Assembly: GCF_900104185.1 (NCBI RefSeq)
Contig: NZ_FNIZ01000008.1
Span: 62,001-126,000 of the forward strand
Direction of reading: 5' to 3'
Length of the DNA: 64,000 nt
DNA from: Halobacillus aidingensis
Lineage (GTDB): Bacteria > Bacillota > Bacilli > Bacillales > Halobacillaceae
The notes under the pieces were generated by a model that saw only the letters and a program-made list of their open reading frames with translations, searched no databases and was not told where the DNA came from. This document shows positions 35,141 through 47,206 of the stretch, one piece after another (position 1 is the stretch's first letter; the number at the start of each line of letters is the position of its first letter). The position numbers were made by a program, and so were the translations under genes.

Positions 35141-38100
35141 TTAGAAAAGGGACAGTTGGTTTTCATCCGGCATTCCCTCTAAGCATCCGAAGTTATCCAG
35201 GTATTCAAGTACCGTTTTGGAAATACGGCTGCGTTCTCTCAAGTCCTGCTTGGATAGGAATTCGCCTTCTTTTCTTGCATTAACGATATTGATAGCTGCG
35301 TTTGTTCCTAAACCATCGACTGCGTTGAATGGAGGAATCAACTCATTCCCTTCAACGAGAAAGTCTGTGGCACTGGAACGGTATAGATCCACGTTCTTAA
35401 ATCCATATCCTCTTTCGCACATTTCAAGGGATAGTTCGAGGACGGTCATCAAACTTTTTTCTTTTGGAGTGGCATCGAAGCCTTTTTCCTGAATCTCTTT
35501 CATGCGCTTACGAATAGCTTCGGAACCTTTCATCATCGTTTCCAGTTCAAAATCACTCGCTCTCACCGTGAAATAGGCAGCATAGAAATAAATCGGATAG
35601 TGGACTTTGAAATACGCAATTCTTACCGCCATCAATACATAGGCGGCGGCGTGTGCTTTCGGGAACATGTATTTGATCTTCTTACAAGAATCAATGTACC
35701 AGTCCGGCACGCCGTGTTTTTTCATTTCTTCGATCCACTCATCTTGAAGGCCTCGGCCTTTACGAACGAATTCCATAATCTTAAAGGCAAGGGAAGGATC
35801 GAGACCTTTATGCATGAGATACACCATGATATCGTCACGGCAGCCAATGACTTCTGGAAGAGTACAGATACCATCATTTATCAGCTGTTCGGCATTTCCA
35901 AGCCATACGTCCGTTCCATGTGATAGGCCGGAAATGATGACGAGTTCTGCAAATGTTTTCGGCTTTGTATCTTCAAGCATCTGCCTTACAAAGCGTGTAC
36001 CAAACTCAGGTACGCCGAGGGTCCCTGTTTTACACATAATTTGATCCGCCGTCACTCCGAGCGCTTCAGGACCGCTGAAAATCTTCATCACTTCAGGATC
36101 ATCAACCGGGATTTCCTTCTGATCGATTCCACTGAGGTCCTGCAGCATACGAATGACGGTCGGGTCATCGTGTCCAAGTATATCCAGTTTCAAAAGATTA
36201 TCGTGAATGGAGTGGAAGTCAAAGTGAGTGGTCTTCCACTCTGATTTCGTATCATCTGCTGGAAATTGGATAGGAGAAAAATCATAAATCTCCATATCAT
36301 CAGGGACAACGATGATCCCCCCTGGGTGTTGTCCGCTTGTCCTTTTCACACCTGTACAACCATGAACAAGACGATCGATTTCAGCATTTTTATAAAGCAG
36401 CTGATGATCTCCGGCGTAACCCTTCACATAGCCATAAGCGGTTTTCTCCGCTATCGTACCGATCGTCCCGGCACGGAACACACTATCTTCACCGAATAAC
36501 TCTTTCGTATAGTTGTGCGCATGGGGCTGATATTCCCCTGAGAAGTTCAAGTCGATATCCGGGACCTTATCCCCTTTAAAGCCTAGGAACGTTTCAAATG
36601 GAATGTCCTGCCCGTCTTTTGTTAAAGAAGTGCCACATTCCGGGCAATCTTTTTCTTCGAGGTCAAATCCGCTTCCGACCGATCCGTCTGTGAAAAATTC
36701 ATTATATTGACAAGACGGACACACGTAATGCGGCGGAAGAGGATTCACCTCTGTAATATCCGTCATCGTGGCAACAAAGGATGAACCGACAGAACCACGT
36801 GATCCAACAAGGTACCCATCTTCTAAAGACTTGGTTACAAGTTTTTGTGAAATGAGATAGATTACTGCAAATCCATTTCCGATGATACTATCTAGCTCTT
36901 TTTCCAAACGTTTAACGATCAAATCAGGGATAGGCTCTCCATAAATGCTTCGTGCTTTATTGTAGGACATTTCACGGATTTCCTGGTCTGCCCCTTCAAT
37001 ATTAGGCGTGTACAAGTCATCTTTAACGGGTGAAACTTCACCGACCTGCTCGGCTATTTTATGGGTGTTTGTTACGACTAACTCTGTGGCTTTTTCTTTT
37101 CCTAAGAAATCAAGCTCATCGATCATTTCATTCGTTGTTTTAAAGTGAACCTCCGGCAGTGTCTGCCTGTTAAGCGGGTTCCCGTTTTGGGACGAAATGA
37201 GAATCTGCCGATACTGCTTTTCATGAGGCTCTACGTAGTGAGTGTTACCAGTAGCAACAATTGTTTTACCCATTCGATCCGCCATAGCGACAAGCCTTTT
37301 CAAAATATCGAGGATTTGCGCTTCCGTCTGGACAAGATCTTTTTCCAGCAGGTGATAATAGTTTCCTGGTGGTTGAATTTCGATGTAATCATAAAATTCA
37401 GCCACCTTCTCTGCCTCTTCCTCGGATTTCTGCATCATCGTTTCAAAAACTTCCCCTTTGTCACACCCGGAACCTACGAGGATTCCCTCCCGGTTTTTGG
37501 CCAAAAGGGAGCGTGGGACGCGTGGAACACGGTAGAAATAATTCACATGCGCTTCTGATACGAGACGGTAAATGTTTTTTAATCCTGTGCTGTTTGTGGC
37601 AAGCAGCGTACAATGAGAAGGTCTGGAACGTTGGTACGCTTTTCCCTCACCCATATAATCATTCAAATTTTTATGGTTCGTAATCTCTTTTTCCATGGCT
37701 CGCTTCACGAGTTTCCATAATAAATAACCCGTTGCTTCTGCGTCATAAATCGCCCGGTGGTGCTGGGTCAACTCAATATCGAATTTCTTACAAAGCGTAT
37801 TTAAACGGTGGTTCTTTAATTCAGGCACTAGGAAACGAGCAAGCTCTAACGTATCGATGACTGGATTCGTAGACTTTTCCAGGCCGATGTTTTGATAACC
37901 GGCATTTAAAAAGCCCATATCGAAACTGGCGTTGTGAGCAACGAGGATGTCTTCTCCCGTCCATTCGTGGAAGTCCTTGAGGACCTGTTCGATTTCCGGG
38001 GCATCCTTTACCATGTCATCCGTGATTCCTGTAAGGTCGATTGTTGTTTGGGACAACGGTTGATGGGGGTTGGCGAAGGATTCAAATCGATCGATGATTT

Positions 38101-39433
38101 CCCCACCCTGCACTTTGACGGCCGCTAGTTCGATGATTTTATCGTACACTGCAGAAAGACCGGTCGTCTCCACGTCAAAAACCACGTAGACGGCGTCCTC
38201 AAGCTCCCTGTCCTGTTCCTCGTAAGCAATGGGGACTCCATCATCCACCAAGTTGGCTTCCACACCATAAATGATTTTCACACCATTTTTCTGGCCTGCG
38301 GCATGGGCATCCGGATAGGCTTGAACGACCGCATGGTCTGTGATGGCAATAGCTTCGTGTCCCCAATCTGCTGCTTGTTTGATCAGACGTGACGGGGAAA
38401 CAGGCGCATCCATCGCACTCATCGTGGTATGGGCATGCAATTCAATCCTCTTCTCCCCTTCAGGCGCTTTATCTTCTCGCAATTTCGGTTTCACTTCATT
38501 GATGTCATTGGCCATCATCGTTAATTCGTTCGTGAAATTATCTGTCTGGATGCCACCACGCGCTTTGATCCACATGCCCTCTTTCACGTGCTTGAACAGT
38601 TCAGCATGATCGTCTCCGCGTGAGAACATTTTGATCGAAAAGGAATCCGTATAATCCGTCACTTTTAAGAGTAATAAATGACGTCCGGAGCGAAGTTCTT
38701 TGATTTCGACATCGAAAATATATCCCTGGACAGCAATCTTCTTCTCTTCTTCCTGGATTTCCTCCATTGGGATGATGTCATCTTGAATCTTGTAACCAAT
38801 CTCAAGCGGCCCTTTTGGTTTGGAGTCGTCTTTATCTTTGGCTCTCTCTTCTTGTTCTTTCACCGCTTGCTGGACAAGTATTTTATCCTCTTTTTGACGT
38901 TCTTCCTGGAAACGTTTAATTTGTTCCGTTTCTTCTTTCACTCGTGTTGAAAGCATGAACGAAGGAAGGCCGCATTTGAGACAAAAACTTTTCAAAGGTT
39001 CTTCTAACTTTTTCTGTATGGCATGACTTTCGGCTAAGTTCCTGCAAGTTAACATAACCTTATTCCCGTTCACCTCAGGCTGCTGCTCCATCAATAAATC
39101 TTTATAGCTTGGTGTTAGGTTCGTTAATGTTTTGATGAAGCTCTGCCAGTATTCAAGCACATCATTAACTGAAAGTTCTTTTTCAGATGTCTCGATCGTC
39201 CAGGTCACATCAGCAATCGAACGGAAAGTCGCTACAAGTTTACTTGTAAATAAATCATAAACAGAAGGGGGCAGCGGTTTTGGCATAAGAAAGTGAAAAT
39301 GCCACAATTTTTGTTCGCGATAGACCACCAGCTTCTGCATGCTGCTGTCTTTAAAGTGAGGCTCTATTAGATCATGCGGGAACTGAATCTGCTCCAGCAA
39401 ATAGTGCATTTTTTCTTTATTGCTGACACTCAA
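35141..39433 (-). CDS. polC: DNA polymerase III alpha subunit, PolC type
   Basis: 1430 residues, the Gram-positive replicative polymerase with built-in proofreading. In order: N-terminal domain, OB fold (about 230-310), PHP domain (ELHAHTTMS, about 331 on), an inserted 3'-5' exonuclease ([11 protein letters not shown], near 418), a four-Cys zinc site (CPSC...CPEC, near 905) and the palm with PDIDLNFSG. The start is TTG 39431-39433, backed by GAGGAGG eight bases upstream. It follows the proS terminator. Confidence 0.97.
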   Translation of the reverse strand: MSVSNKEKMHYLLEQIQFPHDLIEPHFKDSSMQKLVVYREQKLWHFHFLMPKPLPPSVYDLFTSKLVATFRSIADVTWTIETSEKELSVNDVLEYWQSFIKTLTNLTPSYKDLLMEQQPEVNGNKVMLTCRNLAESHAIQKKLEEPLKSFCLKCGLPSFMLSTRVKEETEQIKRFQEERQKEDKILVQQAVKEQEERAKDKDDSKPKGPLEIGYKIQDDIIPMEEIQEEEKKIAVQGYIFDVEIKELRSGRHLLLLKVTDYTDSFSIKMFSRGDDHAELFKHVKEGMWIKARGGIQTDNFTNELTMMANDINEVKPKLREDKAPEGEKRIELHAHTTMSAMDAPVSPSRLIKQAADWGHEAIAITDHAVVQAYPDAHAAGQKNGVKIIYGVEANLVDDGVPIAYEEQDRELEDAVYVVFDVETTGLSAVYDKIIELAAVKVQGGEIIDRFESFANPHQPLSQTTIDLTGITDDMVKDAPEIEQVLKDFHEWTGEDILVAHNASFDMGFLNAGYQNIGLEKSTNPVIDTLELARFLVPELKNHRLNTLCKKFDIELTQHHRAIYDAEATGYLLWKLVKRAMEKEITNHKNLNDYMGEGKAYQRSRPSHCTLLATNSTGLKNIYRLVSEAHVNYFYRVPRVPRSLLAKNREGILVGSGCDKGEVFETMMQKSEEEAEKVAEFYDYIEIQPPGNYYHLLEKDLVQTEAQILDILKRLVAMADRMGKTIVATGNTHYVEPHEKQYRQILISSQNGNPLNRQTLPEVHFKTTNEMIDELDFLGKEKATELVVTNTHKIAEQVGEVSPVKDDLYTPNIEGADQEIREMSYNKARSIYGEPIPDLIVKRLEKELDSIIGNGFAVIYLISQKLVTKSLEDGYLVGSRGSVGSSFVATMTDITEVNPLPPHYVCPSCQYNEFFTDGSVGSGFDLEEKDCPECGTSLTKDGQDIPFETFLGFKGDKVPDIDLNFSGEYQPHAHNYTKELFGEDSVFRAGTIGTIAEKTAYGYVKGYAGDHQLLYKNAEIDRLVHGCTGVKRTSGQHPGGIIVVPDDMEIYDFSPIQFPADDTKSEWKTTHFDFHSIHDNLLKLDILGHDDPTVIRMLQDLSGIDQKEIPVDDPEVMKIFSGPEALGVTADQIMCKTGTLGVPEFGTRFVRQMLEDTKPKTFAELVIISGLSHGTDVWLGNAEQLINDGICTLPEVIGCRDDIMVYLMHKGLDPSLAFKIMEFVRKGRGLQDEWIEEMKKHGVPDWYIDSCKKIKYMFPKAHAAAYVLMAVRIAYFKVHYPIYFYAAYFTVRASDFELETMMKGSEAIRKRMKEIQEKGFDATPKEKSLMTVLELSLEMCERGYGFKNVDLYRSSATDFLVEGNELIPPFNAVDGLGTNAAINIVNARKEGEFLSKQDLRERSRISKTVLEYLDNFGCLEGMPDENQLSLF

Positions 39434-39473
39434 ACGGAATTCCTCCTCTTTCCTAACCCAACACCTGACATGG

Positions 39474-39504
39474 AAAAACCCTTGCTCTTTCCTTTAGCAA
39501 GGGT
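39474..39504 (-). terminator. terminator of proS
   Basis: A 9-bp stem ACCCTTGCT/AGCAAGGGT (39478-39486 with 39496-39504) is followed by TTTTT on the minus strand. It lies 20 bases beyond the proS stop and separates it from polC. Confidence 0.87.
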
Positions 39505-39523
39505 ATAGTTTTCCAAAGAAGTA

Positions 39524-41227
39524 TTAGGCTTTGTACCAGTTCTTAATATATTCTAAGACTTCACTAGTCTCTAATTCATTTTGATCGCCAGTTGCGCGTT
39601 CCTTCACTTCAACAACGCCTTCACCGGCACGCTTTCCTACCGTGATCCTTACAGGTACACCGAAAAGGTCGCTGTCGGCAAATTTTACGCCGGCACGTTC
39701 TTTACGATCATCATATAAGACTTCGATCCCTGCATCAAGCAGTGTGTCATATAATTGATCTGCCAATTCTTTCTGTTCTTCTTTTTTAGGATTCAATGAA
39801 AGCAAATGGACTTGATATGGGGCAATATTCTTCGGCCACGTGATCCCTCTTTCATCGTGGTATTGTTCTACGATTGCTGCAAGTGTACGGGATACACCAA
39901 TACCGTACGAGCCCATGATCATCGTTTTCGCTTTTCCTTGATCATTAAGGAAGGTCGCATTCATCCGTTCAGAATAAAATTCACCCAGCTTGAAGACATG
40001 TCCCACTTCAATGCCCCTGGCAAACTTAATGATGCCCTCTCCATCCGGTGATGGATCTCCTTCTTCGATAAACCGTAAATCGGCATAAGTTTTGACAGCA
40101 AAGTCTCTTTCTGGTGTTGCATTCTTAAAATGATAGCCCTCTTCATTCGCTCCACAAGATACGTTCACCATGGCTTGTACAGCATGATCAGCGACAACTT
40201 CCACTTCTTCAGTTACTCCAATCGGTCCAAGAGAACCGAACCCTGAACCAAGCAGTCGTTTAGTATCTTCTTCAGAAGCAAGTTCAACTATATCCGCATC
40301 ATAAAGATTTTTCAATTTAACATCATTTACTTCATGATCTCCTCGGGTAAGCGCAAGAACAAATCTCTCATCTACTTGGAAAAGGATCGACTTGATGCCT
40401 TCCTGTAAATCATGACCCAGGAATTCAGCAACATCCTTCATCGTCTTTTGACCTGGTGTTTCTACTTTTTCCATCGTTTGAGGAGTCGCTGTAGACTTTT
40501 CATACGCCGCCACGACCGGAGCCATTTCAATATTCGCCGCATAGCGAGAAGTATCTGAATAGGCAATGACATCCTCGCCTACTTCAGATAATACCATGAA
40601 CTCATGGGTATCTTTCCCGCCCATGGCTCCGGAGTCTGCGATGACAGCACGGAAGTTCAACCCGCAGCGTCTGAATACATTCGAGTAGGCTTCGAACATT
40701 TTGTCATAGGTTTCATCAAGGCTTTCGTAGGATTCATTGAAAGAGTAGGCATCCTTCATCAAAAACTCTCTTCCACGTAGAAGACCGAAACGAGGACGGG
40801 CTTCATCACGGAATTTATTTTGAATTTGGAAAACCGTCAAAGGAAGTTGCTTATAACTTTTCACTTCATGACGCACGAGGCTTGTGATGACTTCCTCATG
40901 GGTGGCACCAAGGGCAAACTCCCGATTGTGTCGGTCGTTCAAGCGCATCAGCTCGGAACCGAACGTGGTCCAACGTCCCGTTTCCTTCCAAAGTTCTGAA
41001 GGCTCAAGGGCAGGCATCGCCATTTCATGAGCCCCGATTTTCTCCATCTCTTCCCGAACAATATTCTCAACCTTGCTTAATACTCGGCGGCCGATCGGCA
41101 GGAAGCTGTAGATGCCTGATGCAATCTGGCGTATGTAACCAGCACGAACGAGGAGCTGATGGCTCTTGATTTCAGCATCAGCAGGGTTTTCTTTAAGGGT
41201 AGGTATTAACATATGACTTTGTCTCAT
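39524..41227 (-). CDS. proS: prolyl-tRNA synthetase
   Basis: 567 residues from ATG 41227 ([15 protein letters not shown]), with GAGGTG six bases upstream. It is a class II synthetase of the bacterial type, with motif 2 ([17 protein letters not shown]), an editing insertion (about 230-390) and motif 3 ([14 protein letters not shown]). It follows rseP as in B. subtilis. Confidence 0.97.
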   Translation of the reverse strand: MRQSHMLIPTLKENPADAEIKSHQLLVRAGYIRQIASGIYSFLPIGRRVLSKVENIVREEMEKIGAHEMAMPALEPSELWKETGRWTTFGSELMRLNDRHNREFALGATHEEVITSLVRHEVKSYKQLPLTVFQIQNKFRDEARPRFGLLRGREFLMKDAYSFNESYESLDETYDKMFEAYSNVFRRCGLNFRAVIADSGAMGGKDTHEFMVLSEVGEDVIAYSDTSRYAANIEMAPVVAAYEKSTATPQTMEKVETPGQKTMKDVAEFLGHDLQEGIKSILFQVDERFVLALTRGDHEVNDVKLKNLYDADIVELASEEDTKRLLGSGFGSLGPIGVTEEVEVVADHAVQAMVNVSCGANEEGYHFKNATPERDFAVKTYADLRFIEEGDPSPDGEGIIKFARGIEVGHVFKLGEFYSERMNATFLNDQGKAKTMIMGSYGIGVSRTLAAIVEQYHDERGITWPKNIAPYQVHLLSLNPKKEEQKELADQLYDTLLDAGIEVLYDDRKERAGVKFADSDLFGVPVRITVGKRAGEGVVEVKERATGDQNELETSEVLEYIKNWYKA

Positions 41228-41374
41228 AACATGCACCTCAGTTCTATTTAATTGAAGTTTATTAAAGGAGGAAATCACTAGTCTCAAAGATTCCACTTCT
41301 TTATTTGACGTTAATAAAAAGAAGCCAGAAGCCTAGGAATCACCGATCACCTCAGGACTTCCAGCTATAAAAAA

Positions 41375-42631
41375 TCACAAGAATAAACGTTGGATATCGT
41401 TCCATGTGACGACGAGCATCAATAACATAAGTAAAGCGAATCCGATGAAGTGAACGATCCCTTCTTTTTGAGGATCGATCGGTTTCCCTCTGAGCCCTTC
41501 AAGCCCTACGAATAAGAGACGTCCTCCATCTAAAGCAGGGAGAGGCAGCAAGTTTACAATTCCAAGGTTGATACTCAAGATGGATGTCCACATGACGAAA
41601 TTCGTGAATCCTGTGCGGACGACCTGGTCTGTGGCATCATAAATTCCGACAGGCCCTGAAAGCATATCTAATGAAAATTGTCCGGTCACTAATTTACCTA
41701 GATTCGTTAATATCAATGCTGACCACTCATAGGTCTGCGTAAACCCGAACGTTAATTTCTTTGCAAAAGACTCTTCAAAAGCACGGGCGACACCCACTTG
41801 GCCGATGGTCGTTTCTCTACTTTCAACGGCGGCAGGAGTGATGTTCAACTGCTGAGTGGCACCCTCACGATTGATCGTCAATGTCACTTCTTCGTCAGGA
41901 TGAGCTCGAATGATGGTGGTGAACTCTTCCCATGTACTGACAGATTCGCCGTCCACAGCAACGACTTCATCACCAGCCTGTAGATCAGCCTGTGAGGCCG
42001 GGGAGTTCTCCTGGATCTCTCCGAGTTTTGCTTCGTTCGAAGGGACCCCTTGAATGAAGCCAAGAATCATGAACAAAACAATCGCTAAGACGAAGTTCAT
42101 CATTGGTCCTGCGAAAAGCTGCATCGCACGCTGCGGAACAGATTTTGATGCAAATTGACGGTTGTAAGGAGCAATTTGTGTTTCTTTTTCATCCATGACG
42201 AACATCGCTTTCGGGTCGACTTCAAAGAAGAGCTTTTCATCTTCATCGATTTCGTAACCTTCAATGACAAGGCGATGATCTAAGTCCGCGCGTTCGACTT
42301 CAATGACTCGCGCATGTGGATGCTTGTCTTTATTGTTTACGATAATTTTATTTACTTTTCCAGCTTCATTGAATTCAAGACCGATATGGTGGCCTGCTTT
42401 CAATTCAACGATTTCTGGATCTTCGCCAGCAACTCGAACATAGCCGCCAATGGGAAGAAGACGAATCGTATAAAGAGTTTCATTTCGAGTGAATGCAAAA
42501 ATCTTAGGTCCAAATCCTATCGCAAATTCCCTTGCGAGCATTCCCGATCGTTTGGCAAATATGAGATGCCCCCACTCATGCACGAACACCAAAAGTCCGA
42601 ACATAAGAATAAATGCAACCACTGTAGTCAA
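41375..42631 (-). CDS. rseP: site-2 intramembrane metalloprotease RseP/RasP
   Basis: About 418 residues. The zinc motif HExxH is in the first transmembrane helix (VHEWGH, H18-E19-H22) and the distal ligand is in LPALDGG near the C terminus. A PDZ domain (about 200-290) lies between. It cleaves anti-sigma factors and leftover signal peptides. TTG 42631 is preferred, since AAGGAAGG is eight bases upstream; GTG 42640 abuts that sequence. B. subtilis calls it rasP (yluC). Confidence 0.93.
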   Translation of the reverse strand: MTTVVAFILMFGLLVFVHEWGHLIFAKRSGMLAREFAIGFGPKIFAFTRNETLYTIRLLPIGGYVRVAGEDPEIVELKAGHHIGLEFNEAGKVNKIIVNNKDKHPHARVIEVERADLDHRLVIEGYEIDEDEKLFFEVDPKAMFVMDEKETQIAPYNRQFASKSVPQRAMQLFAGPMMNFVLAIVLFMILGFIQGVPSNEAKLGEIQENSPASQADLQAGDEVVAVDGESVSTWEEFTTIIRAHPDEEVTLTINREGATQQLNITPAAVESRETTIGQVGVARAFEESFAKKLTFGFTQTYEWSALILTNLGKLVTGQFSLDMLSGPVGIYDATDQVVRTGFTNFVMWTSILSINLGIVNLLPLPALDGGRLLFVGLEGLRGKPIDPQKEGIVHFIGFALLMLLMLVVTWNDIQRLFL

Positions 42632-42738
42632 ATGAAGCACCTTCCTTTTTCAGCTCTAATCGTTCTACAGGATGTGTATAGCGGAAGTGAACCATCATCG
42701 TTAGACGGTCGCATGAACTTCTCCAACAACCAGAGCTC

Positions 42739-43884
42739 TTAATTTATTTGGAAACGAACTCTTTCCCTCGTTTCCTTATCAATAGAAATTATGGTAGACA
42801 AGTCAGGGTTATGAATCCTGTCATGGTTTTCTAATGCTTGTTCGATGTATTTTTCAATATCAAGAAAAGAAATTTTGCCTTCTAGGAACTGCTGGACAGC
42901 TTCTTCGTTTGCCGCATTCAAGACCGTCGGCATCGAGCCCCCTGCTCTCCCTGCTTCAAATGCCATCCTTAAACAAGGAAAACGATCCATGTCCATCTTT
43001 TGAAAATTCAAAGTAGCGATCTCTTCCAAGTTCAAGTTTTTCGTGATTGGAAGCTCTTTTCGTTCAGGGTAAGTCAATGCGTATTGTATAGGCACTTTCA
43101 TATCCGGCGTTCCCAGCTGGGCAATGACATTACGATCCACATATTCAACCATGGAATGGATGACACTTTCTCTATGAAGAATAACATGAATCTGGTCATA
43201 AGGTACATCGAAAAGCCAATGCGCCTCAATAACTTCTAATCCTTTGTTCATCATCGAGGCAGAATCAATGGTGATTTTCGCTCCCATCTTCCAATTCGGA
43301 TGGTTCAATGCATCATCCACCGTGACTCCAGCTAATTCTTCCCTTGTTTGATCACGGAAGCTTCCACCAGATGCAGTAATGATGAGTTTATTGATGTCTC
43401 TCCTCTGTTCCCCATTCAGAGCCTGAAAAATAGCCGAATGCTCACTGTCTACAGGGAGGAGGTTAACATCATGTTTTTTAGCTTCTTCCATGACTAGATG
43501 GCCAGCCGTCACGAGCGTTTCCTTATTCGCAATTGCGATTTGTTTCTTTGATTGAATCGCTTTTAAAGTAGCAGGTAAGCCGATACTCCCCATGACTGCA
43601 TTAACAACCACATCTACAGGTTCGGCTACACTTGCCTCAATTAAACCCTCCCCACCACAAAGAATCTGTGGATGGGCGACCTCTTTTTCCAGCTTTCTCT
43701 TCGTTTCTTCATCTTGAACGACGATCATGGAAGGTTCGAACTCTCGGATCAGAGGAAGAGCTTTTTCGACGTTTCTGCCAAACCCCATGGCATATAAAGA
43801 AAATTGATCTGGGTGCAAGCGAAGAACATCAAGGGTTTGAATACCAATCGAACCCGTTGCCCCAAGTAATGATACTTGCTTCAT
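42739..43884 (-). CDS. dxr: 1-deoxy-D-xylulose-5-phosphate reductoisomerase
   Basis: 381 residues. The NADPH-binding motif [15 protein letters not shown] opens the protein and the metal and substrate site includes [10 protein letters not shown] (near 150). It makes methylerythritol phosphate, the second step of non-mevalonate isoprenoid synthesis, feeding the uppS product. Confidence 0.97.
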   Translation of the reverse strand: MKQVSLLGATGSIGIQTLDVLRLHPDQFSLYAMGFGRNVEKALPLIREFEPSMIVVQDEETKRKLEKEVAHPQILCGGEGLIEASVAEPVDVVVNAVMGSIGLPATLKAIQSKKQIAIANKETLVTAGHLVMEEAKKHDVNLLPVDSEHSAIFQALNGEQRRDINKLIITASGGSFRDQTREELAGVTVDDALNHPNWKMGAKITIDSASMMNKGLEVIEAHWLFDVPYDQIHVILHRESVIHSMVEYVDRNVIAQLGTPDMKVPIQYALTYPERKELPITKNLNLEEIATLNFQKMDMDRFPCLRMAFEAGRAGGSMPTVLNAANEEAVQQFLEGKISFLDIEKYIEQALENHDRIHNPDLSTIISIDKETRERVRFQIN

Positions 43885-43904
43885 TGTTCCACGGCCCCTC
43901 TCTC

Positions 43905-44702
43905 CTATGAAATAAAGTTAATCAAATGCAGGATCGGTAAAATGAAGATCAAACTGTCGAACCGATCCAACACACCCCCGTGCCCGGGCAGGATTTTTCC
44001 GGAATCTTTGACTGCATAGTGACGCTTGAATGCAGATTCCACGAGGTCACCGATCTGACCTGCAATCGATACAAGTACAGTGACGAGTAACACGATAATC
44101 AAGGAATGCTCAAGAGGATGAACCAACTGGAAAATTAAAGCGACGACACAGGCAAGGATGATTCCTCCGACTGAACCCTCAATTGTTTTCTTCGGACTGA
44201 TTTGCGGCCAAAGCTTGTGTTTGCCTAAAGCACGGCCGAACAAGTAGGCGCCTGTGTCTGTCGCCCACACGACAAATAATGCAAAGAAGATATATTCCAG
44301 CCCTTCTTCTCGTGTTTCCATTAGATAATTGAATCCCATTCCAATGTAGATCGCTGATAATAAAAGAAATCCAGCATCATCAAAAGTGAAACGGTTTTTG
44401 ACGAGCACTGTGTAACTCAAAAGTACAAGTACCGCCAGCAATGTAATCTCGGATTTTGTAATGATGTCCCCAGAAGTAATGGATTCATCGAACACTTCAT
44501 ATGGAAACATCAGGGCCCACATGAGAAGCAAGCCGAGTCCAGAAGCTACCGAATAGCGGGCAATCTTTTTCATACGTACGAGCTCAAGTAGGGCGATGCT
44601 TGCAATGATATACACAAAAGCCTTAAAAGGCCATCCTCCCAACATGACGATCGGAAGGAAAATGAGTGCTGCAACGATGGCTGTAATTGTTCTTTGTTTC
44701 AT
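43905..44702 (-). CDS. cdsA: phosphatidate cytidylyltransferase
   Basis: 265 residues with about seven transmembrane segments and the CDS signature near the C terminus ([14 protein letters not shown]). It makes CDP-diacylglycerol, the substrate of PgsA. It lies between uppS and dxr with short gaps. Confidence 0.96.
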   Translation of the reverse strand: MKQRTITAIVAALIFLPIVMLGGWPFKAFVYIIASIALLELVRMKKIARYSVASGLGLLLMWALMFPYEVFDESITSGDIITKSEITLLAVLVLLSYTVLVKNRFTFDDAGFLLLSAIYIGMGFNYLMETREEGLEYIFFALFVVWATDTGAYLFGRALGKHKLWPQISPKKTIEGSVGGIILACVVALIFQLVHPLEHSLIIVLLVTVLVSIAGQIGDLVESAFKRHYAVKDSGKILPGHGGVLDRFDSLIFILPILHLINFIS

Positions 44703-44718
44703 AAGTCTTTTTCACACC

Positions 44719-45486
44719 TTATACTCCGCCGAAACGACGTTTACGATTTTGGAAGTCATAAAGAGCTTTTTCAAAATGACTTTCATCAAAGTCCGGCCAA
44801 TAAACTTCTGTAAACCAGAATTCAGCATAGGCCAGCTGCCATAATAAGAAGTTTGACAACCTTTGTTCTCCACTTGTCCGGATAAGCAGATCAGGTTCAA
44901 TCAACTCTGACGTGTACAATTCCTTAGAGAACATGGATTCATCGATATCGGATATGTCCACTTCTCCGTCTTGTACTTTAGAAGCAATTTGCTTGACTGC
45001 ATGCACCATCTCATAACGACTTCCATAGTTAAGCGCAAAATTGAGGATCAGCCCATCATTGTCCTTCGTTTTTTCCATCGCTTCTTTGACAGCCTTTTGA
45101 GTATGTTCAGGAAGGACGTCAAAATCGCCGATGGTCCGGACTTGGACATTTCTCTCGATCAGTTCAGGCAAATATGTACTTAGAAAATCGACAGGGAGCT
45201 TCATAAGGAAGTCTACCTCATTTTTCGGGCGTTTCCAATTTTCCGTAGAAAAAGCATAAAGGGTAAGAACCTTCACACCGATATCTGAAGCATATCGAAC
45301 GATTCTCTTCACAACACCCATGCCCTCTTTATGACCGGCAATCCGAGGCATTCCTCTATTCTTCGCCCATCGTCCATTTCCGTCCATAATGATCGCCACA
45401 TGTTTTGGAATATGGTTTTCTTCAAGGCCTAATGGCTCGGTAGTGGGCTGCTTTTTATCTTTTTTGAATGGAAACTTGATAGGCAT
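44719..45486 (-). CDS. uppS: undecaprenyl pyrophosphate synthase
   Basis: 255 residues from ATG 45486, with GGAGG seven bases upstream (TTG 45492 is less well spaced). The cis-prenyltransferase motif MDGNGRWA places the catalytic aspartate at D35, and RTSGEQRLSNFLLWQ is the C-terminal signature. It makes the C55 carrier for peptidoglycan. A structured region and a TATAAT box lie upstream. Confidence 0.96.
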   Translation of the reverse strand: MPIKFPFKKDKKQPTTEPLGLEENHIPKHVAIIMDGNGRWAKNRGMPRIAGHKEGMGVVKRIVRYASDIGVKVLTLYAFSTENWKRPKNEVDFLMKLPVDFLSTYLPELIERNVQVRTIGDFDVLPEHTQKAVKEAMEKTKDNDGLILNFALNYGSRYEMVHAVKQIASKVQDGEVDISDIDESMFSKELYTSELIEPDLLIRTSGEQRLSNFLLWQLAYAEFWFTEVYWPDFDESHFEKALYDFQNRKRRFGGV

Positions 45487-45552
45487 GTTCAATCCTCCAG
45501 TCCAATTGTTCCATCTATTTATTATATACTAAATCCAATAAAAATGCCGATA

Positions 45553-45711
45553 TCCTATAAAGTGAGTGTATAAAACAAAGGCTCAAGATACGCACTAGAC
45601 AACATGGAACGCATAATTAAAAGGCCCTTGGGAAGAGCTCTTCTCTTCCACTAGACAGGTGGGTAATGTCGAGGGTGTCTGTGCTCTCTTAGCGGATGCC
45701 TTCTTATAGGA
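45553..45711 (-). ncRNA. candidate multibranched structured RNA upstream of uppS
   Basis: Hand folding of the minus strand gives a closing 8-bp stem (45553-45560 with 45704-45711) and a second 5-bp stem (45578-45582 with 45698-45702). Three internal stems follow: 45588-45592 with 45610-45614, 45631-45637 with 45643-45649, and 45649-45657 with 45676-45683. I do not recognise a named RNA family. The pairing scheme works on either strand, so strand is inferred from context. Confidence 0.4.
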
Positions 45712-45740
45712 CAATGAATGTTTAATTCCCTAAACTAAAA

Positions 45741-45776
45741 TAAAAGCCGCGCTGCCAAACATCTACAGCGCGGCTT
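45741..45776 (-). terminator. terminator of frr
   Basis: An 11-bp GC-rich stem (45744-45754 with 45766-45776, AAGCCGCGCTG) is followed on the minus strand by TTTTATTTTAG. It lies 31 bases beyond the frr stop. Confidence 0.9.
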
Positions 45777-45807
45777 GATACACCTTAAGGCATATAGAAT
45801 TGGAGAA

Positions 45808-46365
45808 TCAAACTTCCATGATTTCCTCTTCTTTTGTTTTTGCAAGTTGATCGATTTTCTCAACGTGCTGGTCTGTGACCTTCTGAACGTCATCCTGATA
45901 AGAACGAAGATCATCTTCCGTTAGCTCACCATCTTTTTCAAGCTTTTTCAGACGGTCGTTGGAATCACGACGAATGTTACGGATTTGTACCTTCGCTTCT
46001 TCTGAATATTTCCCTACAACTTTGGCAAGGTCCTTACGACGTTCTTCTGTCAGCGCAGGAATGTTGATTCGTACAACATTACCATCACTAGAAGGAGACA
46101 AGCCAAGATCCGCTTTCTGGATCGCTTTTTCAATTTCTGCAATTGCACTCTTGTCATAAGGTGTAATGACAAGCAGACGTGGTTCTGGTGCAGAGACTTG
46201 TGCTAGTTGATTAAGTGGAGTCGCCGCTCCATAGTAATCCACATACACGTTATCAAGGATTGAAGGATTCGCACGACCCGCGCGGACCGTTGCAAGCTGA
46301 CGAGAGAAAGCTTGTGTGGCTTGTTCCATTTGTTGCTTCGTTTCATTAATTACAGCATCAGACAT
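45808..46365 (-). CDS. frr: ribosome recycling factor
   Basis: 185 residues, the normal family length, from ATG 46365 ([15 protein letters not shown]) with GAGGGGG upstream; a longer frame overlaps pyrH. It contains the conserved [11 protein letters not shown] segment and long helical arms. It splits post-termination ribosomes with EF-G. It starts two bases after the pyrH stop. Confidence 0.97.
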   Translation of the reverse strand: MSDAVINETKQQMEQATQAFSRQLATVRAGRANPSILDNVYVDYYGAATPLNQLAQVSAPEPRLLVITPYDKSAIAEIEKAIQKADLGLSPSSDGNVVRINIPALTEERRKDLAKVVGKYSEEAKVQIRNIRRDSNDRLKKLEKDGELTEDDLRSYQDDVQKVTDQHVEKIDQLAKTKEEEIMEV

Positions 46366-46367
46366 GA

Positions 46368-47090
46368 TTATTTCCCCCTCACAATTGTTCCAATATTTTC
46401 GCCCATTACGGCTTTCTTGATGTTTCCGTCTTCTGTTATTGAGAATACCAATAAATCGATATCGTTGTCCATACATAATGATGAAGCTGTAGAATCCATA
46501 ACCCCAAGACCTTCGTTCAAAACGTCCATGTAAGAGAGCTGATCGTACTTCACAGCATCTTCATTGGTTTTAGGGTCATCTGTATAAACACCGTCTACAT
46601 TGTTCTTCGCCATTAAGATTACATCCGCTTCCACTTCTGCGGCTCTTAGAGCAGCTGTCGTGTCTGTAGAGAAGTATGGGTTCCCTGTCCCAGCCGCAAA
46701 AATGACGACGCGTTTCTTTTCTAGATGACGAATCGCTTTCCTGCGGATGTAAGGTTCCGCTACTTGTCTCATTTCAATGGAGGTTTGGACACGGGTCGGA
46801 ATCCCTAAGTTTTCCAGACTATCCTGAAGGGCAAGTGAGTTCATGACCGTTGCCAGCATCCCCATATAATCAGCGTTTGCGCGATCCATTCCCATCTCGG
46901 CTCCTACTTTACCGCGCCAGATGTTTCCACCTCCGACGACGACAGCGACTTCCACACCGAGTTCAGCCACTTCTTTGACCTGACGGGAGACTGATTTAAT
47001 GATGCTGGGTTCTAGTCCAAACCCTGCTTCTCCACTTAAAGCCTCTCCACTTAGTTTTAATACGATACGACGATAGCGAGCAGTAGTCAT
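46368..47090 (-). CDS. pyrH: uridylate kinase
   Basis: 240 residues, amino acid kinase fold ([25 protein letters not shown]). It converts UMP to UDP. GGGAGG precedes the ATG. It lies between tsf and frr, the common bacterial order. Confidence 0.97.
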   Translation of the reverse strand: MTTARYRRIVLKLSGEALSGEAGFGLEPSIIKSVSRQVKEVAELGVEVAVVVGGGNIWRGKVGAEMGMDRANADYMGMLATVMNSLALQDSLENLGIPTRVQTSIEMRQVAEPYIRRKAIRHLEKKRVVIFAAGTGNPYFSTDTTAALRAAEVEADVILMAKNNVDGVYTDDPKTNEDAVKYDQLSYMDVLNEGLGVMDSTASSLCMDNDIDLLVFSITEDGNIKKAVMGENIGTIVRGK

Positions 47091-47164
47091 AGTTACCTCC
47101 CGTGTTTTAACTGTATTCCACTACATTTTCTTGCATATGGATCTGCAATTATGTAGCATGTTTG

Positions 47165-47199
47165 AAAATAGGGAACACCGGCAGTGTCCCCTATTTTTC
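47165..47199 (-). terminator. hairpin terminator after tsf
   Basis: A stem of about 14 bp with one G-U pair (47165-47178 with 47184-47197) lies eight bases after the tsf stop. The following T-run is short (TTTTC), so pyrH may receive read-through or have its own promoter. Confidence 0.78.
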
Positions 47200-47206
47200 A
47201 TGTTCA

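Larger units (their letters stand above)
45487..45807. other. gene-free stretch between frr and uppS
   Basis: 321 bp holding, in transcription order, the frr terminator, the structured region at 45553-45711 and an AT-rich stretch with TATAAT close to uppS but no clear -35. No coding frame is convincing. Confidence 0.7.
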
